A stretch of 64,000 nucleotides of DNA from Neisseria subflava (GTDB taxonomy: Bacteria > Pseudomonadota > Gammaproteobacteria > Burkholderiales > Neisseriaceae), in the NCBI RefSeq assembly GCF_024205745.1, contig NZ_CP073117.1:1054001-1118000 (forward strand), given 5' to 3'. This document shows, in pieces, positions 26,512-35,305 of this stretch (within the stretch, counting starts at the first letter, position 1; the number at the start of each line of letters is the position of its first letter). The translations under genes were made by a program, and so were the position numbers. Below the pieces are notes generated by a model. That model saw only the letters and a list, made by a program, of their open reading frames with translations, had not been told where the DNA came from and did no database searches.

Positions 26512-28719
26512 CTACATCTCTTCTAATTTCGCAAACTTGGTATCCAGCTCTTTCACGCCCTGTTTGCCGAAGTTGATGGTCAGGCGGGCGGATTCGCCTT
26601 TGTCTACGGCATCGATGATGACGCCGGTGCCGAATTTGGCGTGGCGGACGTTTTGGCCGATGCGGAAGCCTGCGTAGGTTTGCGGCTGTTTGAAGTCTTC
26701 GATGATTTTGTCTTTGAACGTGGCGGTTTGGCGTGTGTTGCCGTAGCTGTCGTAGGTGGGTTTTTTGACGGACAGGTAGTGTAATACTTCGGGCGGGATT
26801 TCTTCGACGAAGCGAGAGACAATGCCGAATTGGGTTTGTCCGTGCAGCATGCGTTGTTGCGCCATGGTGATGTAGAGGCGTTTGCGGGCGCGGGTGATGG
26901 CGACGTACATGAGGCGGCGTTCTTCTTCGAGGCCGCCGCGTTCGGCAAGGCTCATTTCGCTGGGGAAGCGGCCTTCTTCCATGCCGGTGAGGAAGACGGC
27001 GTTAAATTCCAAGCCTTTGGAGGCGTGGACGGTCATGAGTTGGACGGCTTTTTCGCCTGCGCCTGCTTGGTTTTCGCCGGATTCGAGGGCGGCATTGCTC
27101 AAGAAAGCGAGGATGGGGAAGGCGGGGTCGTCTGAAATGTTTTCGGGCAGGGTTTCAAAGTTGCTGTCTTCGGGTTTGAACTCGATGGCGGCGTTGACGA
27201 GTTCGTCGAGGTTGTCGAGGCGGTCTTGGTTGTCGCCTTTTTGGGTTTTGTAGTGTTCGGTCAGGCCGCTGTCTTTGAGGATGCCGACGATGATTTCGGA
27301 CAGGGGCATTTGTCCGACTTGGTTGCGCAGGGCTTCAATGAGGCGGACGAAGGCGACGATTTTGGTGGCTTTTGCGCCGGAGTTGCAGGCTGCCTGCCAG
27401 AGGGTGATGCCTTGTTCGTTTGAGGCCGTCTGAAGGTTTTCAATGGTGCGTGCGCCGATGCCGCGCGGTGGGAAGTTAATGACGCGTAAGAGGGCGTTGT
27501 CGTCGTCGGGATTGACGGCGAGGCGTAGGTAGGCGAGCGCGTGTTTGATTTCTTGGCGTTCGTAAAAGCGCAGGCCGCCGTAGATTTTGTAGGGGATACC
27601 GCTGCGGAACAGGCTTTGTTCGATGACGCGCGATTGGGCGTTACTGCGGTAGAGGACGGCGATTTCGTCCAAATCCCAGCCTTCGCGTTCGAGGGCTTTG
27701 GTTTCGTCAACGATGAATTGGGCTTCTTCGAGGTCGGTAAAGGCGGAGTAGTAGCGGATTTTGTCGCCTGCTTCGGCGTCGGTGCGCAGGTTTTTGCCGA
27801 GGCGTTCGTCGTTGTTTTCGATGACGGCGTTGGCGGCGGCGAGGATGTTGCCGACGGAGCGGTAGTTTTGTTCGAGTTTGACGGGCGCGTCGATGTGGAA
27901 TTCTTCCATCAGCGCGGTCATGTTGCCGACGTTTGCGCCGCGGAATCGATAGATGCTTTGGTCGTCGTCGCCGACGGCAAAGACGGCGGCGTGGTTGCCG
28001 GCAATCAGTTTCAGCCAGGCGTATTGCAGCTTGTTGGTGTCTTGGAACTCGTCAACGAGAATGTGGTTGAAGCGGTTTTGGTAGTGCTGGCGCAGGATTT
28101 CGTTGTTTTGCAGCATTTCGTAGCTGCGGAGCATGAGTTCGGCAAAATCGACCACGCCTTCGCGTTGGCAGATTTTGTCGTATTCGGCGTAGCACTCAAT
28201 CATGCGGCGTGTGTGCGGATCGGGCGCGCTCAACACGGAAGCGCGCAAGCCGGATTCTTTTTGCGCGTTGATAAAGCCTTGCAGCGAACGCGGCGCGATG
28301 ATTTCTTCGGCGATGTTGAGGCTTTTGAGCAGGCGTTTGATGAGGGAAAGCTGGTCGCCGCTGTCGAGGATTTGAAAGGAAGACGGCAGGCCGGCATCGC
28401 GGTGGTGCAGCCGTAGAAAGCGGTGGCAGAGACCGTGGAATGTGCCGAGCCACATGGCGCGGACGTTGACGGGAATCATTGCGCCCAAACGGGTCTGCAT
28501 TTCTTTGGCGGCTTTGTTGGTAAACGTTACCGCCATAATGCTGTGTACGCTGGCTTGTCCGCTTTGCAACAGCCAGGCGATACGTGTGGTCAGCACGCGC
28601 GTTTTGCCGCTGCCCGCGCCTGCCAAAACGAGTGCGGATTGCGGCGGCCAGGTTACGGCGGAGAGTTGTTCGGGGTTCAAGCCTTGCAGGAGGTTCGGGG
28701 CGGATTCGTTAGGAAACAT
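26512..28719 (-). CDS. uvrD: DNA helicase II (UvrD/Rep superfamily 1)
   Basis: 735 residues. Motif I LAGAGSGKTRVLTTR is near residue 33; motif Ia VTFTNKAAKEM; motif II DEFQDTN; motif III GDDDQSIYRFRGA; motif IV EQNYRS; motif V LMTVHASKGLEFNAVFL; motif VI YVAITRARKRL. The C-terminus ends in the Tudor-like FGTGVIIDAVDKGE segment of UvrD. It unwinds DNA in nucleotide excision and mismatch repair. Transcribed towards the Dnd-type cluster. Confidence 0.95.
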   Translation of the reverse strand: MFPNESAPNLLQGLNPEQLSAVTWPPQSALVLAGAGSGKTRVLTTRIAWLLQSGQASVHSIMAVTFTNKAAKEMQTRLGAMIPVNVRAMWLGTFHGLCHRFLRLHHRDAGLPSSFQILDSGDQLSLIKRLLKSLNIAEEIIAPRSLQGFINAQKESGLRASVLSAPDPHTRRMIECYAEYDKICQREGVVDFAELMLRSYEMLQNNEILRQHYQNRFNHILVDEFQDTNKLQYAWLKLIAGNHAAVFAVGDDDQSIYRFRGANVGNMTALMEEFHIDAPVKLEQNYRSVGNILAAANAVIENNDERLGKNLRTDAEAGDKIRYYSAFTDLEEAQFIVDETKALEREGWDLDEIAVLYRSNAQSRVIEQSLFRSGIPYKIYGGLRFYERQEIKHALAYLRLAVNPDDDNALLRVINFPPRGIGARTIENLQTASNEQGITLWQAACNSGAKATKIVAFVRLIEALRNQVGQMPLSEIIVGILKDSGLTEHYKTQKGDNQDRLDNLDELVNAAIEFKPEDSNFETLPENISDDPAFPILAFLSNAALESGENQAGAGEKAVQLMTVHASKGLEFNAVFLTGMEEGRFPSEMSLAERGGLEEERRLMYVAITRARKRLYITMAQQRMLHGQTQFGIVSRFVEEIPPEVLHYLSVKKPTYDSYGNTRQTATFKDKIIEDFKQPQTYAGFRIGQNVRHAKFGTGVIIDAVDKGESARLTINFGKQGVKELDTKFAKLEEM

Positions 28720-28770
28720 GAAGAGGCCGTCTGAAAATAAATGGGAATGCGATATTTTAAAGGAAATACA

Positions 28771-28805
28771 AAAGGCCGTCTGAAAAGATGTTTCAGACGG
28801 CCTTT
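28771..28805. terminator. inverted DUS terminator after gap
   Basis: A 15-bp perfect stem (AAAGGCCGTCTGAAA and complement) with 5-bp loop, 14 bp beyond the gap stop on the minus strand, before uvrD. Confidence 0.8.
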
Positions 28806-28819
28806 GTGTTGGAAGCCTA

Positions 28820-29848
28820 TTAGAACGGACGTACTTCCAAACCGAACATACGGCGCGCGGTGTTCAGCATTTGGCAGCTGAAGCCCCACTCGTTGTCGTA
28901 CCATGCGAACACTTTAACCATTTTGCCTGCGGTTACTTTGGTCAGCGTAGAGTCAAATGTGCTGGCTTGGGTAGTGTGGTTGAAGTCCATGGAAACCAGT
29001 GGCAGGGTATTGTAGGCCAATACGCCTTTCAGACGGCCTTCTTCGGAAGCGGCTTTCATCAGTGCGTTGATTTCTTCGGCGGAAGTGTCGCGACCTGCTT
29101 GGAAGCTCAGGTCAACCAGGGAAACGTTGACGGTCGGTACGCGGATGGCGAGGCCGTCGAGTTTGCCTTTCAGGTCCGGCAATACCAAACCGACGGCTTT
29201 TGCAGCACCGGTTTTGGTTGGAATCATGTTTTCCACGCCGCTACGCGCACGGCGCAGGTCTTTGTGGCGTACGTCGGTTACGGTTTGGTCGTTGGTCAGC
29301 GCGTGGATGGTGGTCATCACGCCGTTTACGATACCGATGTTTTCGTTCAATACTTTGGCCACAGGTGCCAGGCAGTTGGTGGTACAAGACGCGTTGGAGA
29401 TAACGGTCATGTCGTCGGTAATTACGTCGTCGTTTACGCCGTAAACAATGGTTGCGTCAACGTCATCGCCGCCGGGAGCGGAAATCAGCACTTTTTTCGC
29501 GCCGCTTTCCAAGTGGATTTTGGCTTTCTCTTTGCTGGTGAACGCGCCGGTACATTCCATTACCAGGTCAACGCCCAATTCGCCCCATGGCAATTCGGCT
29601 GGGTTGCGGGTAGAGAAGTAAGGGATTTTTTTACCGTCGATGATGAGGTGTTTCTCATCGTGGGAAACTTCAGAGTTGAAGCGGCCGTGAACAGTGTCGA
29701 ATTTGGTCAGGTGAGCATTGGTCTCGATGCTGCCGCTGGCATTGATGGCAACGATGTCGAGTTGGTCTTGCAGTTTGTAGTCGAAAATAGCGCGCACTAC
29801 TTGGCGGCCGATGCGGCCGTAGCCGTTGATGGCAACTTTGATACCCAT
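28820..29848 (-). CDS. gap: glyceraldehyde-3-phosphate dehydrogenase, type I
   Basis: 342 residues from ATG 29848 (AGAGGAAAAGCC upstream). NAD-binding [12 protein letters not shown], the catalytic Cys in [12 protein letters not shown], and the C-terminal [13 protein letters not shown] are all present. Catalyses NAD(P)-dependent oxidation of glyceraldehyde-3-phosphate. Neisseria carry two gap paralogues; I cannot say from sequence alone which this is. Own promoter predicted at 29896-29924. Confidence 0.95.
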   Translation of the reverse strand: MGIKVAINGYGRIGRQVVRAIFDYKLQDQLDIVAINASGSIETNAHLTKFDTVHGRFNSEVSHDEKHLIIDGKKIPYFSTRNPAELPWGELGVDLVMECTGAFTSKEKAKIHLESGAKKVLISAPGGDDVDATIVYGVNDDVITDDMTVISNASCTTNCLAPVAKVLNENIGIVNGVMTTIHALTNDQTVTDVRHKDLRRARSGVENMIPTKTGAAKAVGLVLPDLKGKLDGLAIRVPTVNVSLVDLSFQAGRDTSAEEINALMKAASEEGRLKGVLAYNTLPLVSMDFNHTTQASTFDSTLTKVTAGKMVKVFAWYDNEWGFSCQMLNTARRMFGLEVRPF

Positions 29849-29895
29849 GGCTTTTCCTCTTCTTTTGGGTTTGGGTTGTGGATTGAATGGCGGCA

Positions 29896-29924
29896 ATTAT
29901 AGCAAAATTGTAGTGGTGTGTAAT
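29896..29924 (-). promoter_or_regulatory. predicted gap promoter
   Basis: Minus strand: -35 ATTACA (29919-29924), 17-bp spacer, consensus -10 TATAAT (29896-29901). Leader of about 40 nt. Confidence 0.65.
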
Positions 29925-30428
29925 TAATGTTTTATTGAAATTTTTTGGTTCAATTATTTTTAATTGTAGATGATTAGAGTAGAAATACAGGTTTAAATTT
30001 GTTGTTATTTTGTATTTTTTGAAATTTTATTTTTTATTAATTATGTTTTTAGTGTTTTATGCTTGTTTTAAATCATGGTAATGAAGAGAACGGGAAAAGG
30101 CGGATTGTTTTTGTTTATATTAAACAGAATGTGAGTGTGGCTTTTGATTACAACATACAACAGTGGAATTTTCAGACGGCCTGGGTTTAATCGAGCAAAA
30201 GGAAAAGGCCGTCTGAACATTTTTGATGACGTGGAATTTAAACGCTTTAGATTCCTGCTTTTCCTTGCCGGATAAGGGGAGGGCGGTTTTTAGCAAAGGG
30301 GAAATGGTCGGAGCAAGGGAGGGGAAAACGGGGGATTGGGCTGTGTTTGGGGGTTATATAAATAAGTGTATGAAGTTTTTAGTCGTAGTGTATGAAGATT
30401 TTGCTTGTGATTTTAATTTAATTATGAC
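29925..30428. other. AT-rich divergent intergenic region without a convincing gene
   Basis: About 500 bp between gap and the NSS transporter operon, with many T/A runs. Two uptake sequences face each other at about 30171-30217 with a long loop, although neither side is the 3' end of a gene. An open frame of 73 codons at 30223 has no ribosome site and an odd composition; I do not call it. Confidence 0.5.
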
Positions 30429-30457
30429 TTGTCAACACTGTTAAATTTTTTTACGAT
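30429..30457 (+). promoter_or_regulatory. predicted promoter of the NSS transporter operon
   Basis: -35 TTGTCA (30429-30434), 17-bp spacer, -10 TACGAT (30452-30457). Implies a leader of about 160 nt before ATG 30624. Confidence 0.45.
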
Positions 30458-30464
30458 AAGGTCA

Positions 30465-30610
30465 GATTATGTTTGCATGGCCATAAGCGGTGCATCCTCT
30501 ATACCGGATATTATCCTTGTCCGAATATCTACTTTAACCGACCGGCTTGTCCGGCCTGATTTCTAAATATATACGCGCAAGGCTGAACGGCCTTGGCGAC
30601 ACTCGATTTT
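30465..30610 (+). ncRNA. possible structured mRNA leader upstream of the NSS transporter
   Basis: Three short dyads in a row: GATATT/AATATC (about 30507-30529), CCGG/CCGG (30542-30554) and AAGGC/GCCTT. The octamer CTTGTCCG occurs twice, 30 bp apart (30516-30523 and 30546-30553), each near an ACCGG. I do not recognise a known riboswitch class. Confidence 0.3.
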
Positions 30611-30623
30611 TAAGAGGTTCATC

Positions 30624-32159
30624 GTGTCAAATTCTCAATCCAGCGAACGCGCGACGTTTAGCAGTCGCCGCGCCTTTATGTTTGCTGCCATCGGCTCGGC
30701 CGTGGGTTTAGGCAACATTTGGCGATTCCCTTACATCGCTTTCGACAACGGCGGCGGTGCTTTCGTCCTCCCTTACTTGGTTGCGCTGTTGACGGCAGGT
30801 ATTCCGCTGTTGCTGCTCGACTACGCCATCGGCCACCGTTACCGCGGTTCGCCACCTTTGGCCTTCCGCCGCCTCGGCCGTTTGTTTGAGCCGATGGGTT
30901 GGTGGAACTTCCTGACCAACGTCATCATCTGTATCTACTACGCCGTGATTGTCGGTTGGGCGGCAAGCTATGCTTATTATTCTTTGACTTCGGCATGGGG
31001 TACGGATCCGCAGGCATTCTTCTTCAAAGACTTCCTGCAAATGGCTGATGCCAAAGACTTGGGCTTGGATTTTGTCGGTAAAGTTGCCGGCCCGCTGATT
31101 GCCGTCTGGGTGTTTACGCTGGCGATTATGGCTTTGGGCGTACAAAAAGGCGTAGCCGGTGCGTCCACATTCTTCATGCCTTTGTTGGTAGTGATGTTTG
31201 TCATCATGGTGGGCATCGCCCTGACTCTGCCGGGCGCGGCAAAAGGTTTGGACGCTTTGTTTACGCCTGACTGGAGCCGATTGTCCGATCCGAAAGTCTG
31301 GGTAGCCGCATATGGTCAGATTTTCTTCTCGCTCTCCATCTGCTTCGGCATCATGATTACTTATTCTTCTTACCTGAAGAAAAAAACCGACTTGGGCGGC
31401 ACAGGCTTGGTTGTCGGCTTTGCCAACAGCAGCTTTGAGTTGCTCGCCGGTATCGGCGTATTCGCAGCATTGGGCTTTATGGCTCAAGCCGCAGGCAAGG
31501 AAGTCAGCGAAGTGGCATCCAGCGGTATCGGTTTGGCGTTTATCGCGTTCCCGACCATCATCAACCAAGCCCCTATGGGCGCGTTAATCGGCGTGTTGTT
31601 CTTCGGCTCGCTGGTGTTTGCCGGTGTCACTTCCATGATTTCCATCGTTGAAGTGATTGTGGCCGCGATTCAAGACAAAATGAACCTCGGCCGTGTCAGC
31701 GCGACGCTGATTGCAGGCGTGCCAATGGCGATTATTTCCACCTTGCTGTTCGGTACGACCACCGGCCTGCCTGTGTTGGACGTGTTGGACAAATTCATCA
31801 ATACCTACGGCATTGTGGCTTCCGGTTTTCTTTACGTTTTGGCGATTGTTTTGTTGCGCAAACTGCCCGAACTGCGCAATCACTTGAACGCGCTGTCTTC
31901 CATCCGTGTCGGCATTGTATGGACTGCCAGCGTGGTGGTAACTGTCGCCATGCTCGGCTATATGCTTTATCAAGATACTGCCAGCCTCTTACAAAAGAAT
32001 TACAGCGGCTATCCTGACAGCTTCCTCAATATTTTCGGTTGGGGCATGGTGGGCGCTCTCTTGGTATTGTCTGTCCTGCTGTCGTTCTTGCCGTGGAAAC
32101 ATGGTCAGAACTTCAACGTCAAAGACGAACATGAACACGAACGTGAAGGAGACGAATAA
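30624..32159 (+). CDS. sodium-dependent neurotransmitter:sodium symporter (NSS) family transporter
   Basis: 511 residues, about 12 membrane segments. The N-terminus [34 protein letters not shown] is the NSS signature with the unwound TM1 sodium site. Later helices ([17 protein letters not shown]) also match bacterial NSS proteins. It imports an amino acid with Na+; substrate unknown, but the MetS-like small subunit just downstream suggests methionine/alanine-type substrates. Good ribosome site AAGAGG before ATG 30624. Confidence 0.92.
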   Translation: MSNSQSSERATFSSRRAFMFAAIGSAVGLGNIWRFPYIAFDNGGGAFVLPYLVALLTAGIPLLLLDYAIGHRYRGSPPLAFRRLGRLFEPMGWWNFLTNVIICIYYAVIVGWAASYAYYSLTSAWGTDPQAFFFKDFLQMADAKDLGLDFVGKVAGPLIAVWVFTLAIMALGVQKGVAGASTFFMPLLVVMFVIMVGIALTLPGAAKGLDALFTPDWSRLSDPKVWVAAYGQIFFSLSICFGIMITYSSYLKKKTDLGGTGLVVGFANSSFELLAGIGVFAALGFMAQAAGKEVSEVASSGIGLAFIAFPTIINQAPMGALIGVLFFGSLVFAGVTSMISIVEVIVAAIQDKMNLGRVSATLIAGVPMAIISTLLFGTTTGLPVLDVLDKFINTYGIVASGFLYVLAIVLLRKLPELRNHLNALSSIRVGIVWTASVVVTVAMLGYMLYQDTASLLQKNYSGYPDSFLNIFGWGMVGALLVLSVLLSFLPWKHGQNFNVKDEHEHEREGDE

Positions 32160-32251
32160 TGAGTACTTCAGCCATTATTATGATGCTCGTCGCATTGATC
32201 GTCATTTGGGGCGGATTCATCGTCTCCGTCCTGCGCCTGCCTAAAGAATAA
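32159..32251 (+). CDS. metS: MetS-type small subunit of the NSS transporter
   Basis: 30 residues starting [20 protein letters not shown] and ending in RLPKE: one membrane helix with a short basic tail. Its ATG overlaps the transporter stop (TAATG), so the two are coupled. This is the pattern of the small MetS subunit paired with MetP in methionine/alanine uptake. Symbol by analogy. Confidence 0.8.
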   Translation: MSTSAIIMMLVALIVIWGGFIVSVLRLPKE

Positions 32252-32265
32252 GGTTTGAGCAAATG

Positions 32266-32302
32266 AAAAGGCCGTCTGAAAGTCATTTTTCAGACGGCCT
32301 TT
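32266..32302 (+). terminator. inverted DUS terminator
   Basis: AAAGGCCGTCTGAAA and complement with a short loop, 15 bp after the metS stop. Confidence 0.8.
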
Positions 32303-32384
32303 CCCGTTAAAAATGGTAAAACGGCCTAAAAAAGAGTAGAATATGCACTGTTTGCAACTCTTCGCCTCTCAGTAGGCTTGAATT

Positions 32385-32438
32385 ATGGACCTTCCCAGTT
32401 CGCCTTTGAACTTCCCATCTGATACACAACAACAATAA
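32385..32438 (+). CDS. possible 17-residue leader peptide upstream of mgtE
   Basis: ATG 32385 to TAA 32438 encodes MDLPSSPLNFPSDTQQQ, with three prolines and an AGTAGG eight bases before the start. It ends 45 bp before mgtE, directly before two competing hairpins. In enterobacteria, the Mg2+ transporter gene mgtA is controlled by a short proline-rich leader (MgtL). This could be a parallel arrangement, or chance. Confidence 0.35.
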   Translation: MDLPSSPLNFPSDTQQQ

Positions 32439-32442
32439 TCAT

Positions 32443-32483
32443 CCCGCCGAAATGCCTTCCCGCGTCCGGCGGGCGGAGCATTT
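32443..32483 (+). promoter_or_regulatory. mutually exclusive hairpins covering the mgtE ribosome site
   Basis: Stem 1 pairs CCCGCCG (32443-32449) with CGGCGGG (32467-32473). Stem 2 pairs AAATGC (32450-32455) with GCATTT (32478-32483), enclosing CCCGC/GCGGG (32459-32463 with 32469-32473). Stem 2 hides the CGGAG ribosome site and abuts the mgtE ATG. The two stems share bases and cannot coexist. Confidence 0.45.
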
Positions 32484-33956
32484 ATGAGCATCGAACAAAC
32501 CCCTCCGAATCTCGACAATACCCCCGACAATGATGTGGTAGAAGACCGCATTTCTGACGATCGCATTTCTGACGATATCGACCGCATCCATGCCTTATGC
32601 GAAGTCCTCGAGCCGGCCTTTGAACAAATCGAAGCAGGTGTGCCGATTGAAGACGAAAGCCTGCGCGACAAGTTTACCGAGCTGACCGTCCTCTTAGCCG
32701 AGTTGCACCCTGCCGACGTGGCCGCCGTCTTGGAATCCCTGCCGCCGCGCGAGCGTAACATCGTTTGGCTTTTGGTCGCCCCTGAAGACGACGGCGAAGT
32801 CTTGCTGGAAGTATCCGACTCCGTACGCGAAATGCTGATCGAGTCCATGGATAAAGACGAGCTGTTGGCCGCCGTCGATGATTTGGACGCAGACGAATTG
32901 GCAGAACTGGCAGACGACTTGCCGCACCAAGTGGTGTACGAAGCGCTGCAAACGCGTGATGAAGAAGAGCGCGAGCAGGTCAAAGCGGCGATGTCTTACG
33001 CAGACAACCAAGTCGGCGCGATTATGGACTTTGAATTGGTCAGCATCCGCGCCGATGTGACGTGTGAGGTCGTGTTGCGCTACTTGCGCCGTTTCGACAG
33101 CCTGCCCGATCATACCGATAAGATTTTCGTGGTCGATGAAAACGACGTGTTGCAAGGCGTGCTGCCCATCCGCAAACTCTTGGTCGCCGACCCCGAAGAC
33201 ATGGTGGCAGACGTGATGGCCACCGAAGTCGTGCGCTTCCGTCCGGAAGACGACGTGGAAGAAGCGGCGCAGGCGTTTGAACGTTATGACTTGGTCACCG
33301 CGCCGGTTGTCGATGAAAACAAAAAGCTGATCGGCAGGATCACCATTGACGAAATGGTGGACGTGATCCGTGAAGAGTCCGAAGCCGACATGTTTAACAT
33401 GGCCGGTTTGCAAGAAGAAGAGGATCTGTTCGCCCCGATTTGGGACTCGGTGAAAAACCGCTGGATGTGGCTCGCCATCAACCTGTGTACCGCCTTTATC
33501 GCCAGCCGCGTGATTGGTGCATTTGAAGGTAGTATCGAGAAAATCGTCGCACTGGCCGCGCTAATGCCTATCGTCGCCGGTATCGGCGGCAACTCCGGCA
33601 ACCAAACCATCACCATGATCGTCCGCGCCATGGCGATGGGGCAAATGACCAGCACACAGGCAGGCCGCCTGCTGAAAAAAGAAGTCGGCGTCGCCCTTGT
33701 CAACGGCATTATTTGGGGCACGGTCATGGGCGTGATTTCATGGCTGCTCTATGGCAACATCGGCATCGGTTTGGTCATGGTGGCCGCGATGACCTTGAAC
33801 CTTTTGCTTGCCGCGACCGTCGGCGTCCTTATCCCCGTCATGATGGACAAAGCCGGACGCGACCCGGCATTGGGCAGCTCGGTGCTGATTACCGCGGTCA
33901 CCGACTCCGGCGGTTTCCTGATTTTCTTGGGATTGGCAACCATGTTCCTGTTGTAA
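32484..33956 (+). CDS. mgtE: magnesium transporter MgtE
   Basis: 490 residues. An acidic N-terminal helical domain (LHPADVAAVLESLPPRERNIVW), a pair of CBS domains (about 190-310), and five C-terminal membrane helices with the pore signature PIVAGIGGNSGNQT. This is the complete MgtE plan: a Mg2+ channel gated by cytoplasmic Mg2+. It stands alone, behind a possible attenuating leader, with a strong terminator after it. Confidence 0.95.
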   Translation: MSIEQTPPNLDNTPDNDVVEDRISDDRISDDIDRIHALCEVLEPAFEQIEAGVPIEDESLRDKFTELTVLLAELHPADVAAVLESLPPRERNIVWLLVAPEDDGEVLLEVSDSVREMLIESMDKDELLAAVDDLDADELAELADDLPHQVVYEALQTRDEEEREQVKAAMSYADNQVGAIMDFELVSIRADVTCEVVLRYLRRFDSLPDHTDKIFVVDENDVLQGVLPIRKLLVADPEDMVADVMATEVVRFRPEDDVEEAAQAFERYDLVTAPVVDENKKLIGRITIDEMVDVIREESEADMFNMAGLQEEEDLFAPIWDSVKNRWMWLAINLCTAFIASRVIGAFEGSIEKIVALAALMPIVAGIGGNSGNQTITMIVRAMAMGQMTSTQAGRLLKKEVGVALVNGIIWGTVMGVISWLLYGNIGIGLVMVAAMTLNLLLAATVGVLIPVMMDKAGRDPALGSSVLITAVTDSGGFLIFLGLATMFLL

Positions 33957-33961
33957 TAGGA

Positions 33962-33990
33962 AAAAAGGACGTGTTCGACACGTCCTTTTT
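33962..33990 (+). terminator. intrinsic terminator of mgtE
   Basis: AAAGGACGTGT and ACACGTCCTTT with a 3-nt loop, followed by T. Immediately followed by a second, DUS-type hairpin. Confidence 0.85.
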
Positions 33991-34000
33991 CAAACCGTTT

Positions 34001-34037
34001 AAAAGGCCGTCTTAAACTTTAATTTTCAGACGGCCTT
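34001..34037. terminator. degenerate DUS hairpin
   Basis: Left arm GGCCGTCTTAAA carries a T in place of G within the uptake core; right arm TTTCAGACGGCC is intact. Second stop signal behind mgtE. Confidence 0.6.
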
Positions 34038-34131
34038 TGCTGTTTTTTAAAGCTTTACACCATGAGGGCGTTTAGTTTTTGATGATGTTTAGGGCGTAAT
34101 CGGTACAATCCAATAGAGAGAGGTATAGATT

Positions 34132-34296
34132 ATGAGCATTGCCCATATTGTCATTGAAATTGAGGAATCTGCGACTTTAGATGACTGCAATGTACGGTTA
34201 AGTTACAGTGGTGGTACAGAGTTGCAGTCGGACGAGGCAAAGACCGTGTTTTATAAAACCCTTGAAGCAATTGAGGGGGTTCTAGGAGACGATTAA
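34132..34296 (+). CDS. small acidic hypothetical protein
   Basis: 54 residues from ATG 34132 to TAA 34294-34296: MSIAHIVIEIEESATLDDCN, then a Gly-Gly turn and a C-terminal helix. The ribosome site GAGAGAGG is 9 bp upstream and a strong terminator lies right behind the stop, which argues for a real gene. It resembles an alpha/beta mini-fold; I do not recognise it. Codon use is less GC-rich than neighbours. Confidence 0.55.
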   Translation: MSIAHIVIEIEESATLDDCNVRLSYSGGTELQSDEAKTVFYKTLEAIEGVLGDD

Positions 34297-34332
34297 AAAA
34301 ACAGGCAGTTCTTTTAACTGCCTGTTTTTTTT
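34297..34332. terminator. intrinsic terminator, usable in both directions
   Basis: AACAGGCAGTT and AACTGCCTGTT with a 5-nt loop, flanked by A8 and T8. It separates the convergent 54-residue gene and the cold-shock-domain gene; the latter's stop codon lies inside it. Confidence 0.85.
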
Positions 34333-34987
34333 AATCGTCATTTGATCGATGAAATATATTGCAATTGAGATTGGAATAAGCTGGGTCATAAATTAATTCA
34401 TCAATGGATGAATCCTCAGATAAATGCCAAATATTGCTCGGATGATGTGAATAGGAAGGATTTTGCCTAAGCGTATCCTCCCAGAAATCCTTTAACCAAT
34501 CATCATTAGTGACAACATCAGTGTCAGACTCCAGTTTCATATTCCTGAATATCTTATTTAGAAAGATTGTCAGCACGGAAAATGTTACCGCAGGGAAGAC
34601 AAACAGCAAGACTATGTTAGTCTCCCTATCAATATCAAAAAAGCCTGCTAAGATGTAGAAAAAACCAGCTGTCATGAACATAGTTAAACACAACGATACT
34701 ATGGCTGCTGAAAGTAATTTGTCATTTTTAGCCATGGGTTGTTTTCCTACTTTCTGAGAGTCTTCCCATGAGGTTTTCAATTTTTGGATCTGGTCAGGGT
34801 CGGGATTATGTATATCACTAACCTTTCGCGCTCGTAGCCCACGACTATGCTCAAATGGTTCGAAATTCACTATCTTTCCTTGTATATCTGAACCGGTGGT
34901 TTTACGGAAAAAGTATTCATGACCATCTTCACCAAAGATAAAGCCAAAATCTTTTTCATAGCTATACCATTTTACGAATCCGATCAT
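34331..34987 (-). CDS. cold-shock-like domain fused to two membrane helices
   Basis: 218 residues. Residues 1-60 (MIGFVKWYSYEKDFGFIFGE, YFFRKTTGSDIQGKIVNFEP) resemble a cold-shock OB fold, including the G-F-I/V-x-W and FGFI motifs. Two transmembrane helices follow (about 95-118 and 126-148), then a polar C-terminus with many Asp, Ser and His. Such CSD-membrane fusions tie a nucleic-acid-binding fold to the inner membrane; role unknown. AT-rich, not in an operon with metabolic genes. Ribosome site AAGGAGAAG before ATG 34987. Confidence 0.7.
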   Translation of the reverse strand: MIGFVKWYSYEKDFGFIFGEDGHEYFFRKTTGSDIQGKIVNFEPFEHSRGLRARKVSDIHNPDPDQIQKLKTSWEDSQKVGKQPMAKNDKLLSAAIVSLCLTMFMTAGFFYILAGFFDIDRETNIVLLFVFPAVTFSVLTIFLNKIFRNMKLESDTDVVTNDDWLKDFWEDTLRQNPSYSHHPSNIWHLSEDSSIDELIYDPAYSNLNCNIFHRSNDD

Positions 34988-35010
34988 GATACTTCTCCTT
35001 TATTTATAGG

Positions 35011-35112
35011 TTACTTGAATGCTATCACTTGTAATCCAACGTTGGAAGAGGCGTTGCGGTGGGCTTGGGCGCGCATCATAGGAAAGGTGGCTAACAAGAG
35101 AAATTTTTTCAT
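35011..35112 (-). CDS. possible 33-residue secreted or membrane peptide
   Basis: Begins MKKFLLLATFPMMRAQAH behind GGAG, so it has a signal-like start. It ends 23 bp before the cold-shock-domain gene on the same strand, and could be its leader cistron or a gene remnant. Too short for firm support. Confidence 0.3.
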   Translation of the reverse strand: MKKFLLLATFPMMRAQAHRNASSNVGLQVIAFK

Positions 35113-35228
35113 GGGTTGCGTCTCCGAATGTGGGGCGCGAATATAGCACTCAATTTTGATGAAACCATCAGTATGTTCATATTTTTATAAAGCCAAAGCC
35201 GAATAGGGCAATATTCATTTTTTTAATC

Positions 35229-35267
35229 AGGCCGTCTGAAAACAAATATTATTCAGACGGCCTTTTC
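35229..35267. repeat. inverted DUS pair 5' of thiE
   Basis: AGGCCGTCTGAA and TTCAGACGGCCT with an 11-bp loop, 39 bp before thiE and between divergent genes. No TPP riboswitch consensus (CTGAGA) is visible in this leader. Confidence 0.6.
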
Positions 35268-35305
35268 TGATAATATAACAACGAATTATTCCTTTCGGAG
35301 CCGTC

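Noticed and set aside
27541-28416. 291-codon plus-strand frame opposite uvrD
   Set aside because: Antisense shadow; composition (Val/Phe/Asp/Gly) is artificial and helicase motifs are on the other strand.
28871-29902. 343-codon plus-strand frame opposite gap
   Set aside because: Exact antisense of the GAPDH gene; no motifs.
30223-30444. 73-codon frame in the gap/NSS intergenic region
   Set aside because: No ribosome site, overlaps a DUS and the predicted promoter, and resembles no protein known to me.
34919-35146. 75-codon plus-strand frame near the cold-shock-domain gene
   Set aside because: Overlaps the start of the well-supported minus-strand gene and lacks a ribosome site.
35150-35305. 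TPP riboswitch upstream of thiE
   Set aside because: The conserved CTGAGA and its partner motifs are absent; only an inverted DUS pair is present.
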